In this document: piece by piece, positions 12,523 to 24,104 of the stretch
How the letters are laid out: each line of letters starts with the position of its first letter
Numbering within the stretch: the first letter of the stretch is position 1
NCBI RefSeq assembly: GCF_050624435.1
Contig: NC_134540.1
Location: 24,330,001 to 24,394,000 of the forward strand
Reading direction: 5' to 3'
Source of the DNA: Tenrec ecaudatus
Taxonomy: Eukaryota > Chordata > Mammalia > Afrosoricida > Tenrecidae
DNA length: 64,000 nt
Translations under genes and position numbers: made by a program
Notes under the pieces: generated by a model
The model's database searches: none
Seen by the model: the letters and a program-made list of their open reading frames with translations, nothing else
Told to the model about the DNA's origin: nothing

Positions 12523-13746
12523 GAATTCTATTAATTTCATAGTCTCTGACTAGCTAATGTTTCTTTATGATCAGTGGCATGCCAATCACATGGTAACTGA
12601 TTCAGGAATTATCAGAGAAAATTTAGGGAAATAATTTCAGAGTATTTTGACTTGGTTGGAGTTTGTTTTATTTTGGTTGTTGCATTTGCAATTACATAAC
12701 ATATTTAGAATAATAAACTGCTGAGTGGGAGGAAATCTCATCAGGTTATTTTCTCAAGTGGGTAAAATACTACTCGCCCGATTTAGAAATGAAATCGCAG
12801 AGTTCTCTGAGGGGTTAAACAAATTGCATTGAGTGTACAAGATAGCGAGGAGAGTGTAATCCAAATCTCAAACATGTCACTTCTGTAGTGTTCTCCATCT
12901 GAATGCTTCTTTTTCTTAAAATACAAATCATCAAAAAATCTAGAGCTGTGTATCCAAAATTCACTATCAGTGTCTCCAAGGTTAGTTAAAGTTACCAATG
13001 ATTCAAAACTAGTGCCCAATTGCATTCTTTCCCACACGATTGTACTGCTAGGAGAAACGAGAGGTCGGAAAGTTCTCCATTAGTTCTGAAAATGCCCTCG
13101 TTTGCCTGTGATTGACAACGTTTGACAATGATTGACTGAATGGGATGAGACGTATTAAAAATGACAGCCCTAAGTATTTTGAACAAATTGCATGTTAAAG
13201 GAATTAAGTTGCTAATGGATAACAGTGGCCCATGAAGAAAAAAGTCCTTATCACTGGTGATCATCATCTTAAGTTCTTCCTGAGGTTCCAAAGAAGTATG
13301 TGTTTCTTTTAGGCAAAATGTTATTACAGAGTCCAAGTTACCCGTTAGATCAACTACTATGCTCTAGGAGAATTCACTATTGAGAACACAAAGGCACTTG
13401 TCTCTTTATTACATCTACACTTTTTTTGTAGTTAGTTCAAGGTTCATTTGTTGACCTTTAGGAGTGTTTTCCTACATCTATACTTGTTGTTTGTATGTTT
13501 GGACTAACACATTATGGTACTTTGGGAATGGAGTAGTAGAGAAACCAATCATGAAGTTGGAGATTGGCTGTTTGTTTGGCCACTCCCTTTTTCTTCTTTG
13601 GCTAGCCAGAGGTCAGTTATGTCCTTGCAGTTCACTGGGTTGTTTTCTGGAAAGAATATGGGAAGTTAAAGCTTTGACTCTTTTGTTTGGTTGTTGTTAT
13701 TGGTTATTCCTGCTTAAAGTGGTAAAATGAATGTAATTAATGCACA
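12523..13746. other. No gene recognised
   Basis: Unique AT-rich DNA. An open frame of 114 codons on the minus strand (12992-13336) shows no domain or signal I recognise. Confidence 0.45.
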
Positions 13747-14480
13747 TGTGTTAGTCTAGGTAGACTACAGCAGCAGTTCTCAACCTGTGGATCACAACCC
13801 CCTTGGGGGTTGAATGACCCTTTCAGAGGGGTTCCCCAATTCACAAAAGTAGCAAAATTACAGCTATGAAGTAGCAATGAAAATAATGTTATGGTTGAGG
13901 GGTCACCACAACATGAGGGACTGTATTAAAGGGTCATGGCATAAAGAAGGTTGAGAACAACTTGACTAGAGAATTAAAATTCATAGACACTCCTATATGT
14001 ATAAGAAAGAACTTTATATGTAAGAATAATTAAATATTGAGAAAACATCCTAGCCTAATCCAGATCAAGTCCATAAGTATATTAGTGCATATGTCTGATA
14101 CCAATCTATAAAGTCCTCTTTTTTTAAAAAAAGTCCTCTTCATACCCAAAAAACACATGTAATGACACCAAATGCAGGAGGATCACAGGCCAGTGGATGG
14201 AAAGTCTTGTGGATCCAGTGGCGGTAGAGGCATGACAGCGATGTCGGGTCTCCACGTGGCTCCTTCAGCTCCAGGGCTCTAATGTAGCTCCATGTGTCTC
14301 GTTAGCTGGAATGTCTCCCAGAGAGTGAGCATGTGTCCTGCCTCCAGTGAGCTATTTATCTCCTTAGCGCCTCCAAATGCGATCATCAAGCTGTGACCTG
14401 ATTGGCAGGCTAAACTCCACCCCTTCATTCTTAATAATCTCAAAATGACAATAGATGATGAACGACCACAGTAAATTTTG
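13747..14480 (-). mobile_element. ERVL-type solo LTR, antisense, split by a hAT element
   Basis: The flanks of the inserted hAT (13747-13770 and 13964-14480) join into one LTR that matches the reverse complement of 15797-16343 over several hundred bases. Shared blocks include GATCACAGGCCAGTGG and TTCATTCTTAATAATCTC. The start TGTGTTAGTCTAGG mirrors the CTAACACA end of the other copy. I class it as ERVL from the general look of the ends. It is an old endogenous retroviral LTR with no internal genes. Confidence 0.7.
13771..13963 (+). mobile_element. Non-autonomous hAT (SPIN-like/URR1-like) element, 193 bp
   Basis: Inverted ends begin CAGCAGTTCTCAACC and finish GGTTGAGAACAACTT. Flanking 8-bp duplications are GACTACAG (13763-13770) and GACTAGAG (13964-13971), 7 of 8 identical, as expected for hAT transposition. 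The interior includes AAAATTACAGCTATGAAGTA. It has no transposase and lies inside an ERVL-type LTR, so it is the younger of the two. Confidence 0.88.
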
Positions 14481-15796
14481 CATTCACGGGACAAAATCTC
14501 CCCTTGAATTTCTCAGAGCTGCTTAGAGAAAATGATTGACAGAGGTCAAAATGGCTGACAGAAAGCCTGGCTCTGGCTTGATGCTGTTAGAGGCCTAATC
14601 CATACTTTGTATCAATGGAATAGTTTAGATAAGGATTAAGATAAAATAGATAAGGATTGAACTTGACTGTTTTAAGAATTGAGTTTAGTATCTGAATCTA
14701 TTTTGTTTATACTGTTTTCTTCTGTTTGTTATTATTCATATAACAATTGATAGAAATGAATATTTGGAAGTATGAAAACAGAGCTTGTTAGCCCACTTGC
14801 CTGGAGCCATTAAAATTCGATCTTTAAATGAGTTAAGGACAGCCCTACAGAGAAGGCTCTGAAAGTCCCAGCCAGTGTCTTAGTGCTCAGGACATTTGAA
14901 GGTGAAGAAACTTGTCTAGTGGGCTGGTGACAGATTTTTTTTTTTTAATGGAACTCCTTGGATTTTTAAATTTTGCACTAGCGGCTTCTGTCAGAAGCTG
15001 GAAAAAATCTGGAACCATGAAGAAAATTCCTCACTAGGACTAAATGTTAAAGCGAGCCTGTGGGCAGGCTGAAATGCTTGCTCTGTGACCACCTGGATAC
15101 ACTTGTTGAGTGGAAGTGGGAGGAAAGCAGCAATAGAGAAATAATGGGTTGAGTCTGGCCACTGACACCCATGGATCTGGTTTAGAGGAACTAGAGGAGA
15201 AGACGAGAGCAGATGACTCTTCTGAAGTTCATGGCCTAGCACAAAGAGGCTAGGCTTGCTGAGAATTTGTGATGGGGTCGTGGTCTACAGGGAAGACGAC
15301 CAGTGGGCATCCTGGTGAGGCAGCCCACATTGAGTTGACTAGAACCCGACCAGATGAATAAAAGATTTTTCAGCCTGTAAATGGGTGCATACTGCTACAG
15401 ACTTTATGGGTGGCCTGTCCTGATTTGACCTTGCTTATAGATGCTGATTTCACAAGGTTCCAACTGGAAGGAAGACTCTTCACGTCATGAATATGATTGT
15501 CTCCTCAGAGCACAGGGTTGATGTAAGTGGGCAGTATACCAATTGGATACCCAAAATGGGGCTGGTAAAGGCACGAAGTGGCTGGCTTTCAAACGTCCAT
15601 AGGCGGGGGAATATATTCATAGTGTAGGTGCTACTTAACTGCAATTGTTAGGCATAGGATATTTTTGCTTTGTTCACTTATAGAATGTTATGTTGAAATG
15701 AGGGTGGCACATATTGAATTGTATGCATGTTAGTTTTATCTTTAGGTACCGCTTTGATTTTATTGTTTGTTTGAAATTATATATGGCTAAAGAACA
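14481..15796. other. No gene recognised between two inverted LTRs
   Basis: I see no coding motif. The last part, before 15797, may include unrecognised repeat sequence. The flanking LTRs are in opposite orientations, so this is not the interior of a provirus. Confidence 0.4.
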
Positions 15797-16343
15797 TGTC
15801 AAGTTGATAAGGAGTGGCCTATGGCAGTTAGATGATCAGTTGTCATTTTGAGATTATTAAGAATGAAGGGGTGGAGGTTAGCCTGCCAATCAGGTTGCAG
15901 CTTGACCTCTTCGGAGGTGCTAAGGAGATAGATAGCTCGGTGGAGGCGGAACACAAACTCACTCCCTCGGAGACATTGCAGCTGACAAGACATATGGTCT
16001 TACACTAGTGCCCTGAGCTGGAGAAGCCACAGAGAGACCCCTGGCCAGTGCTGAGAAACTTACACTTCCCCTGGATCCACAAGGCTTTCCACCCACTGGC
16101 CTGTGATCTTTCTGCATTCAGTGTCATTGCATGTGTTTCTTGAGTCTGAAGAGGAATTTATAGATTGGTATTGAACATATGGGATAATGTCACATGTTAT
16201 GATCTCTACTGAGATCAAGTTAAGGACTTGATCTGGACTGGGCTGGGATGTTTTCTCAATATTCAACTGCTCTTGTATATAAAACTCTTATACACAAATG
16301 AGTGTCTATGAATGGGTTTCTCTAGTCAACCCAAACTAACACA
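15797..16343 (+). mobile_element. ERVL-type solo LTR, sense
   Basis: It starts TGTCAAGTTG and ends GGGTTTCTCTAGTCAACC, then CTAACACA, giving TG...CA ends. It is the inverted counterpart of 13747-14480. No clear 5-bp target duplication is visible. It abuts a family T relative at its right edge. Confidence 0.7.
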
Positions 16344-16344
16344 C

Positions 16345-17600
16345 TTACACTGTCCATTGTCTCCCTCTACCCACATTTTTGTTATTCATCCCCTTTCAGG
16401 TAGAGGGTATATATCAAATCTTGTGATATGTTCTCCCTTTCTCACCCCTCCCCCTCCCTGGACAACCCCCTCATGATATCGCTGCTCCCACTACTATTCC
16501 TGAGGGGTTTGTTTATCTTTCCTGAACTCCATGTGTCAAGAGCTCTGATTTGTACCAATATTTGTTGGCTCCCCTTCCCCCTCCGCTCTCATACCCCCCC
16601 CCCCAGGACTGTTGGTCAGTTTCTCCTCAGGATTATTCATCCTGTCTAGCTTACATAGCTAAGAATAGAGCAAAAGAAAAACAAAACCATAATAAACAGA
16701 CAATGCCGAAAAAGAGGGAAAAAACACACAAAATCAATAGATAATTCTAGGTCAGTCTGCTGACCTTATGCATTTTTTCTGCTCAAGACCGTTGAGGTAC
16801 CAAGCCCCGTCCCCCAAGTCACAAGTCTAATTTCAGGATTCCCTGGGGACTTGATTACTTTGCTCCCCTTGCTGCCTAGTTGCTCTCCCTTCACATTTCA
16901 CCCCAGTGTGCATGGGGCAGACCAGGTACACTTTCCACACAATGTCTCCGGGCTGTCCTCCGAAGCGCTATGGGTCAGTGAGGGAATGTCATGGCTCGTG
17001 GTGGGGCCGAGCAGGGATGTCATACCTGGGGCTTGCTGGCCCATGATGAGGTCCACATTCTCTCTCGGTCTGTCTCCCTCTTTCCCTCTTAGTTCACGCC
17101 CATGTGGTCTGGACAGATGCGCCTCTCTCCCCAGGTTATATCTTCAGTGTTGTCCTCTATTGCCTTCTTCTGGGGAGGGGGTCAACATAGCTCAGCCTGA
17201 CCCTGTCGTCCGCTCTGCTAGTTCACTGCCACTGTCTTGCCCTCAGGGCTTGCTGTGCTGGGATGGGGTCTGGTCCCTCTCACCCTTTCCTGTGGAGACC
17301 TAGCAATATGCTCATCTTGGGCGGATTAGTGCCCAGTTCCCCATCACCCTTTTTTTCTTTCTTTCTTCCCCCTCTCTTTTCCTCTCTTTTCTAGTTGGAT
17401 TCCATTTGCATCTCTGAGTTGGGTCAGACTCCTGCCAAACTGCCCGGACCTCTTCCCAGGAGTCATGCATTAAGTAGCTTATTCTCTGTGCCCATTGGAC
17501 TTTTTGAGCTTACCTCAGAGGACTCATGTTGTCCTTTTCCCTTGTGCTTGGCTAACTTCACTTCGTATAATTTCCTACAACTCTCCTCTTCTGGTGCTTG
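16345..17600 (-). repeat. Older relative of family T, antisense
   Basis: Landmarks of family T appear in the same antisense order. They are TGTCTCCCTCTACCC, the CTGAGGGGTTTG/TTGTACCAATAT block, TCATCCTGTCTAGCTTACAT, AACAAAACC, CAATGTCTCCGGGCTGTCC, and a pyrimidine-rich stretch near 17350-17395. Identity is much lower than among the other copies, and the internal module is missing. A 150-codon open frame inside it (16851-17303) is a by-product of the pyrimidine-rich strand. The right limit is approximate. Confidence 0.55.
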
Positions 17601-17794
17601 AGTCATTGGTCCTCGGAGAGCACATGATCTTCACTGTGTCCCAAGCCCGCTTCAGAGCAGTGGAGGCTGGTGGGAGTGGTCAGGTGCTTTTGGGTCAGGT
17701 CCAACGCACAGCCACCCTGTGTATGAGAGAAGGAAGCACTGCCTGGGCCTGGGCCATCCCCACGAAGCTCGTGTGTTTTGTGTGCTTTGCTTAC

Positions 17795-17935
17795 GTTTGA
17801 GCCCATTGTTGGCAGCCACTGATCAATCCGTCTCATGAAGGCTCCTTCTCTTTTCTGTTGGCCCTCCACTTTACCAAGCAAGATGCTTTTCTCCAGGGAC
17901 GGGTTCCCCTTGATATCTTGCCCAATGCAGTTGAG
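17795..17935 (-). repeat. RTE LINE 3' fragment, antisense
   Basis: It reads TGAGCCCATTGTTGGCAGCC, CAATCCGTCTCATGAAGG, CTTTACCAAGCAAGATG and TTCTCCAGGGACGGG. This is the antisense of the RTE 3' region, parallel to 45960-46090. Confidence 0.82.
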
Positions 17936-18659
17936 CCAAAGTCTTTGGGGGAAAAGATGACAGTTGCTAACTTTCCTTCCTTGTACACCATTTCTTCCTC
18001 ATCCCACATTTAGATGGCTCTGACTCCCCCAGTTCGAGCTACTTTCTTGGAAACACTCATTGACCTAACTCGTACCTGCTCTAAGAAAACTGTGCTACGT
18101 CTGTCCCATTTGATCATTGATGGCAGTGGTTACTCTTGCACATTCATTTATCCTGAATCCCCTCTTCCCTCTGAGTTTCTGTGATTCTTCTCTCCCGGCA
18201 TTCTTTCTGGTTTTTCTAGGTTGTCTTCTTTCTTCATTCTAATCTCACCATTTAAGGCTTCATTTGTTCTGTAAGCCTCCACTCCCTAACGTCCCTTATC
18301 CACACTCAAAGCTTCCTCTGCCACACATGCTCTCATGAGTTTCCATTTCCAGAGAAAAATGATTCTGAAGGTCACTGGTCTTCATCAAACAGCCTTCGAG
18401 ATATCTCCCAGTGTCACCGCCTAAACTCAACTCTTCATCTTAACCACAGACACTCCTTTTCAGCCTTCTCCATCCACCTCACAAGATGGCACCATCAGTC
18501 TCAGGCAAAGAGGTTAAGATTTATTTGATAATGCTTGTTATGCATTATTACAGCAGACAGATGCATCGAAAGAATCTTACACAATAATGTAGATGCGATG
18601 ATAGAATATAAAGTGTAATATGTGAGCACAGTCGAATTGAGTAGACCTGCTTAATATCT
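17936..18659. other. No gene recognised
   Basis: Pyrimidine-rich sequence with scattered ancient-repeat character. Nothing is assignable. Confidence 0.4.
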
Positions 18660-19063
18660 GGGTGATGTCACTGACAAATTTATGTTGAAGCTCTCACCTC
18701 GTGTACCTGTAAATGTGACTTTGTTTGGAAATAGAGCCTTGGTAGATGTTATCAGTTCATGTAACATGAGATCATAGTGGAGTCAGGTAGATCCCAATCT
18801 AAACTGAGTGGGGTCCTAAAATAAGGAAAAGAGATAAAGATATTAAGGCAGAAGGACAGCAGATTGATGCTGAACCTACAATCCAAGGAGTGCTATCAGA
18901 ATCCTGGGGAGACAAAACAATGTCTTCTTGATACCAAAGAGCATGTCCCTGCTAAAGCTTTGAATTCAAACTACATAGTCTCTAGAATGGCGAGACAATT
19001 GATTTCTATTATTTAAAGTAGTCTACTTTTTGAACAGTGTTACAACCACCTCAGGAAACTAAT
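18660..19063 (+). mobile_element. MLT1-type MaLR LTR, sense
   Basis: The run AATGTGACTTTGTTTGGAAA near 18712, followed by CAGATTGATGCTGAACCTAC, CTAGAATGGCGAGACAATTG and the end CAGGAAACTAATATAAT, follows the order of old mammalian MaLR LTRs of the MLT1 group. It is solo and diverged. Confidence 0.72.
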
Positions 19064-19391
19064 ATAATCTTAGCCCTGCCTTCCTGTCTTTTAATTTTCA
19101 TTCCTCCTTTTCTTCCCTCCTTTTTCCCTCTGTAAAAGAATAACCTCTCTTTCCTATTCAGTAGTGTTCCTTTCATCTATCTTCCTCACTATTACCGGAA
19201 TGACCTTTCTAAAATGTCAGTTTGGTCGTATTATTAGCTGATTTGCAAACTTCATATGCTTCTCAAGACTCACGTGGTAGAGTTCATAGTTCATAGCTTA
19301 ACATCAGAAATCCTTCCCAGTGAGGCCGCTACTTCTGTCTAACCACAAATTAGATCACTGCCTCTTTGTTTTCAGCACTCTCTAGCTTAGC

Positions 19392-19812
19392 TAGCCGGGG
19401 CCGCTGTGACAACAGGGCCATAAGTGGGCACTTTTAAAGAATAGACATTTATTTTCTCACAATTGTAGAGACTCAAAGTCAAAATAAAAGTCTGGGCCAT
19501 GTTGATTCTTTCTGTGAGCCTCCCCTCATTTCTAGTGTCTCCGAGGACACCTGATGTTCCTCTGCTGGTAGACAGTCCCTCACAAGCGTCTGTCTTTCCC
19601 CTCTGTGTGTCCCTGTGCCTCTTCTCTTTTTAGTCCTCAAACGTGATGAGGTTTAGAGCCCACCTTCCTCTGACATGGGTTGTTGACATAACAAGAGAAT
19701 CCCCTGTTGCCAAACTGGGTCATCTTTAGAGGGACAGGGTTTAGGGTTTGGTAGAATCAGGCATGACAAGGAAACAGCGAACCCATAACATTACCACATA
19801 CACTTCTCCATT
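19392..19812 (-). mobile_element. MLT1-type MaLR LTR, antisense
   Basis: GGCCGCTGTGACAACAGGGC, GACATTTATTTTCTCACAAT, CCCTGTGCCTCTTCTC and the AACCCATAACATTACC end form the antisense order of a MaLR LTR. It is inverted relative to the copy at 18660-19063. Confidence 0.72.
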
Positions 19813-21639
19813 GGACAGTGTGGGATTATCTTATGGATATGGAACATCTCATTTCTTATTAATTCTTTAATATACTTTTGCTTATGTCCCACAAGCTAAG
19901 TTCCAGGAACTCTTGCATGAAGCCTGATGCTTGGTTCTTATTGAAATGTCCTTATTCTGCTCCTGTAGCTCCTTCAGTATTATCATTGTAGCACTTGACT
20001 AATTTAATTAAACATATATTTACCAAGCATCACATATTATGCTTTCATTTACCTGCACTTCCTTCTCCTCATACTACTGGTTCTCTGATAGATAATATTC
20101 CGTTGTAAATCTATCTCCCAGAACTTAGCATGGAGATTGCCCTTTAGGAAAAATGCAATTAGTACATGTTGATTGAGATCTAATCACAACAAAACTAAAA
20201 TAATGAGAATCCCCATAGCCAAACTATTAGCACCTCTTCCTGTAGCAACAAGGCATTTAGTTGGCCAAACTTCTCTGACTTTCAGTTTTCTTTATAAAAT
20301 GGAAAATCATCAGAGTCTGTATCTCACAGAAGTGTTCTATATGTCAAGTTATATATATATATATATATATATATTCTTTAGAGCAGCTCTGGTTATAGGA
20401 AACCTTCAATACGTATCAGTTGTGTTTCAACAACAGGTATATTACAGTTCCCCAATGACCACTTCATTATTGCATGTTAGGTTTCTGCACAAAACATCCT
20501 GCTCATACAGTTGCTCTTTAACATTCATTCAAAGTCTGAGACTCTATGTATTTGTGATAAGCAAGCTATATATTCTGTATAATATTTCATTTGAATTACC
20601 ACAATAAGAACATAGGGATATGATTTCTGATCCAGTATGTAAACAACTTGGAAACCGTTAATAGTATCCTCATAACAAGAAAAATACTGGAGAGCTAAAA
20701 ATCCACATCTCTTTGATTCATCGGTGAATTTAAATCACCACAACCCTGGAAAAATAGCAAGCTGATACAGAAACGATTGCTTACTGGGGACAGAAGTCAC
20801 TGTCACTTGTCATAAACCTAAACTGTCGAGGAAAACACTGAAACCGAATGTCACAGAATTCATTTATTGAAAGTAGATGCAATTCAAATCAGACAGCCTC
20901 CCCAAAGACATTGGGACGGTGCTCCCATGAGTGGACAGTGAATGGGGTCACACAGGTCATTATGATGTTTCTATATGGTGCCAATTCTTCTGACACCATT
21001 TGCCTCAGTTTCTGTACCCGTATTACAGGAGGGTCTTGAATGACCAGAATCCTCTGCCTGGTTGTCTAATATCAATTTGTTTGCTGGCATTGGTTTGACT
21101 ACACCTTTTGCCTCATCCTTTGGCACTGGTTTGGAGTCACTAGTCTCCTTCAAGCCATCATGATTCTTGCAGTGTCACGTTGATTAGTGCTTGAAATTCT
21201 CCCAAACCCGTATTTTAAATACCTTCAGTCTTATCTTTTTAGGCAAACCCACAATCTTTCTCACGATTTCCTTGATCGGCTCTCTCATACATCCTAGGAA
21301 GCAGCGCACAGTTGGACGGTTTTCTCCAGCGGACAGAGTGTTCTGACTTCCTCTGGCTTTTCTATAACAATTAATCGTCTTAAATGGAGAAATGCTGAAC
21401 GCATTCCCATTGAGAATGGGATAATGAAGGGAATAAAATTCTTACCGTCCGGAGATGAGGCTTTCTACTCCTTTAAAGTGCTGCCCAAAGAATCCACCCC
21501 CCCTTCCCGCATCAGAATCAAATTTTCTTTATCAGAGTAGTCAGCCTCATTTTGTCTCACAGGGTCCTTGGGGTTTAGAACCACAGGCCTTGCATTTAGC
21601 AGACCAGGACACAATCCCTAGTGACAGTAAAACAAAAAT
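19813..21639. other. No gene recognised; (TA)n at about 20349-20374
   Basis: AT-rich sequence with a short TA microsatellite. A 144-codon open frame (20173-20607, +) crosses the TA repeat and shows no motif. A short AfroSINE-like scrap (GAGATGAGGCTTTCTACTCC) lies at about 21453-21472. Confidence 0.45.
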
Positions 21640-22538
21640 TGATATTAAAAAGTATCCAGCTCAAAAAGGTAGAATTAAAATTGTTTCTCTGTTCAGATGA
21701 CATAATCCTATACATAGAAGACCCTAAAGAGTCCACAGAAAGTAGCTGGGACTAACAGAAGAATTTATCAGTGTTGTAGGGCACAAGATCAATACACGAA
21801 ATCATTCGGATTTCTCTACCCTAACAAAGAATTTCAACAAAAAGATATCATGAAAAGAATACAGTAGCCCTCAGATTGATAAAATACCTGAGAATTAGCC
21901 TCATCAGGAACATAAAAGACTTACAGAATAAAAATTATACAGCATTACTATAAGAGACAGGCACAGAGGTATGAAAATTGATAAACGTTCCCTTCTCATG
22001 CATTTGAAGACTCACTATAGTGAAAATGTCAATTCTACCTAAGCAATCTACAGAAACAATATAATCCCCATCACAAGAGCCTGCTTTAGTGCAATGAAAA
22101 ACTAATGACCCAATTGTCAACTTCATATGGATACAAAAGAAAAACATAGCCAAAGAAATATTGAAGAAAAATAACACTCCCCAGTCTGAAAGCATACAAT
22201 GCAGTCACTATTAACAAAACAAAAAAGCCTAGTATTGGTTCAAAGACAGTGGAATAGAGTTTCAAATCAAATACAATCATCTATAAACAACTGATTTTGG
22301 ACAAGGGACCACAGTCCATCCAGTGGGGGCAGAAACAGTTGCTTTAATAAATGGTGCAGGGAAAAAAAGGATAATCAAATGGAGAAAAAAAGAAATAATA
22401 ATACATACCATACACAAAAATTAATTCTAAGTGGATCAAAAACCTAAATATTAAACATAAAATGTTCATATGCCTGGATAAAAACATAGAGAGAAAACTA
22501 TGGGACCTAATTGTTTTTATAAAAAATAGGATAGTAAG
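21640..22538 (+). pseudogene. LINE-1 ORF2 relic, reverse transcriptase part, left half
   Basis: Reading across frames, the sequence encodes the L1 ORF2 core. The FADD box survives as Ser-Asp-Asp at 21693-21701, followed by Ile-Ile-Leu-Tyr-Ile-Glu-Asp-Pro. Downstream it encodes a trace of the Asn-Thr-Gln-Lys region and the Trp-rich C-terminal half. Stops and frameshifts are frequent. The copy is interrupted at 22538 by an LTR and resumes at 23172. Confidence 0.85.
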
Positions 22539-23007
22539 TGTGATAGTTAAGTTTTATGTCATGTTGGCTGGGCCAGCGTGCTCAACTCCATGATGGGATC
22601 TTTGTGAAGCAGCCAAGCAGTTGTAGCAAGAATAGGATTCAAATACCAGCTCTTTAATCTGGTCGCAGCCTTGCTACAATTGTTTCATTCAGCATGTGAC
22701 CTGCTCTTGACATTGTGCAGAAATTAGCTCTTTTCTTCTGTTGGATCTGGAACCTTGCATCTAGTTGGTTGTCCTTAAGTTATCACCTGCCAGTACCAGG
22801 AACCTTCCCTGGACTGATAACCTCAGATTCAGTCAGCTCTGTATCTACTAGCCTGAGGTCATCCTGCTTCAACTTCCTGCTTCTTAGTCTGTCAGCCCCT
22901 GCAGCCACGCGCTGGTTAGGAGAAGCCTCCAGCTGACCACAGGCTTGAACAAATGGGATTTACAGAATTCTGCAACTGTTTGAGTAATTATGTGATATAG
23001 ATCACTT

Positions 23008-23039
<32 letters not shown>

Positions 23040-23077
23040 TATGTGTGTGTATCTCCAACATTTTAACATCTATCCTG

Positions 23078-23121
<44 letters not shown>

Positions 23122-23171
23122 TCCTATAAGCATCACTAGTGCTGCTTCTCTAGAGAATTCAGTCTAACACA
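22539..23171 (+). mobile_element. ERVL-type (MLT2-like) solo LTR inserted in L1
   Basis: It begins TGTGATAGTTAAGTTTTATG, with a GGCTGGGCC block, and ends TTCTCTAGAGAATTCAGTC plus TAACACA. Both ends resemble ERVL LTRs. Its 3' half has gained a CA run (about 23014-23039) and a TA run (about 23081-23120). The L1 relic continues on both sides, so the LTR came later. A clean target duplication is not visible, possibly because the exact right edge is uncertain by a few bases. Confidence 0.75.
23014..23120. repeat. Microsatellites (CA)n and (TA)n
   Basis: About 26 bases of CA repeat are followed by a GT run, a short spacer, and about 40 bases of TA repeat. All lie inside the LTR. Confidence 0.95.
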
Positions 23172-23425
23172 ACATAACAAGCATAACAACAATGCAAAAA
23201 TAGAAGAGAGGTGGGACCTCATAAAAATGTAAAAATTGTTATCAAAATTATTAAAACAATAAGTTAAAAAAATTTAAAACTAAGTAAACAACTTACAGAG
23301 TGAGAAAAGTTTGAAATTCTTCATCTGATAAGGATCCAGTCTATATAATATAAAAACCACTGCAGTCACCTAATAACAAAAAGACAACCCAATCACAAAA
23401 TGGGAAAAATATATGAACAGAACCC
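23172..23425 (+). pseudogene. LINE-1 ORF2 relic, right half
   Basis: It continues the L1 sequence of 21640-22538. GTGGGACCTCATAAAAATG, AAAGTTTGAAATTCTTCATC and ACCCAATCACAAAATGGG are typical of the end of L1 ORF2. It is non-functional. Confidence 0.82.
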
Positions 23426-23584
23426 TTGCCAATGTGGACATCCAATGCTGCCAACAGCTCATAAGAAAGGTCTGCAGGATGATTATCCATTGGTTCTCGG
23501 TCCGTCTGAGGCAGCACCCGCTGAAAGCAGTTTTATGTGCAGCAGAGAAACACTGCTCTGTCCTTTGTCGTCCTCACGATTATT

Positions 23585-23915
23585 ATTTTTGAGCCCATTG
23601 TTTGAGTTTTTCTCCTCAAGGGTCTTCCTTTTTTTCACTGACCTTCTATTTTTCCAAGCATTTTACCTTTTTCCAGGAACTAGTATTTCTGAATTATATG
23701 TCCAAAGTACATAAGAAGTCCCACCAACCTTACTTCTGAACTGTACTTTCTCCATGACCTATTTATTTGTTCTTCTGACAGTCCATGGTAATTTCAATAT
23801 TCTTCTTCAACATCATAATAGAAAGGCATTATTCTCAATTTTTTATATAAGCCATTTGGAAATACCATAGCTTGGGCCAGGGGCACCTAGTCCTCAAAGT
23901 GATATTTTTCTCTTT
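23585..23915 (-). repeat. RTE LINE 3' fragment, antisense
   Basis: TGAGCCCATTGTTTGAG, GGGTCTTCCTTTTTTTCACT, ATATGTCCAAAGTAC and ATACCATAGCTTGGGCCAGG follow the antisense order of the RTE 3' part. Confidence 0.8.
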
Positions 23916-24104
23916 AAAGAAATCATGTGCCGCATGATTTCTTGACTACTACTTTGATGAACATTAATTGTGGCTCCACCATTATTTCAATAATGAAGAG
24001 GTTCACTCGTTGAGGAAAAGTTTCTAGGGTGCCTCTAGACTACAAGAAATTAGGAAGAAAGACCTGGTATTCTATTTTTTAGAAGTTACATAGTAAACAC
24101 CCGA

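Noticed and set aside
13747..16343. Two LTRs as the ends of one provirus
   Set aside because: They are in opposite orientations and no gag, pol or env sequence is recognisable between them.
16851..17303. 150-codon open frame
   Set aside because: Lies in an antisense family T relative. Low stop density follows from pyrimidine richness.
20173..20607. 144-codon open frame with Tyr-Ile repeats
   Set aside because: Crosses a TA microsatellite and encodes a Tyr/Ile run. No domain.
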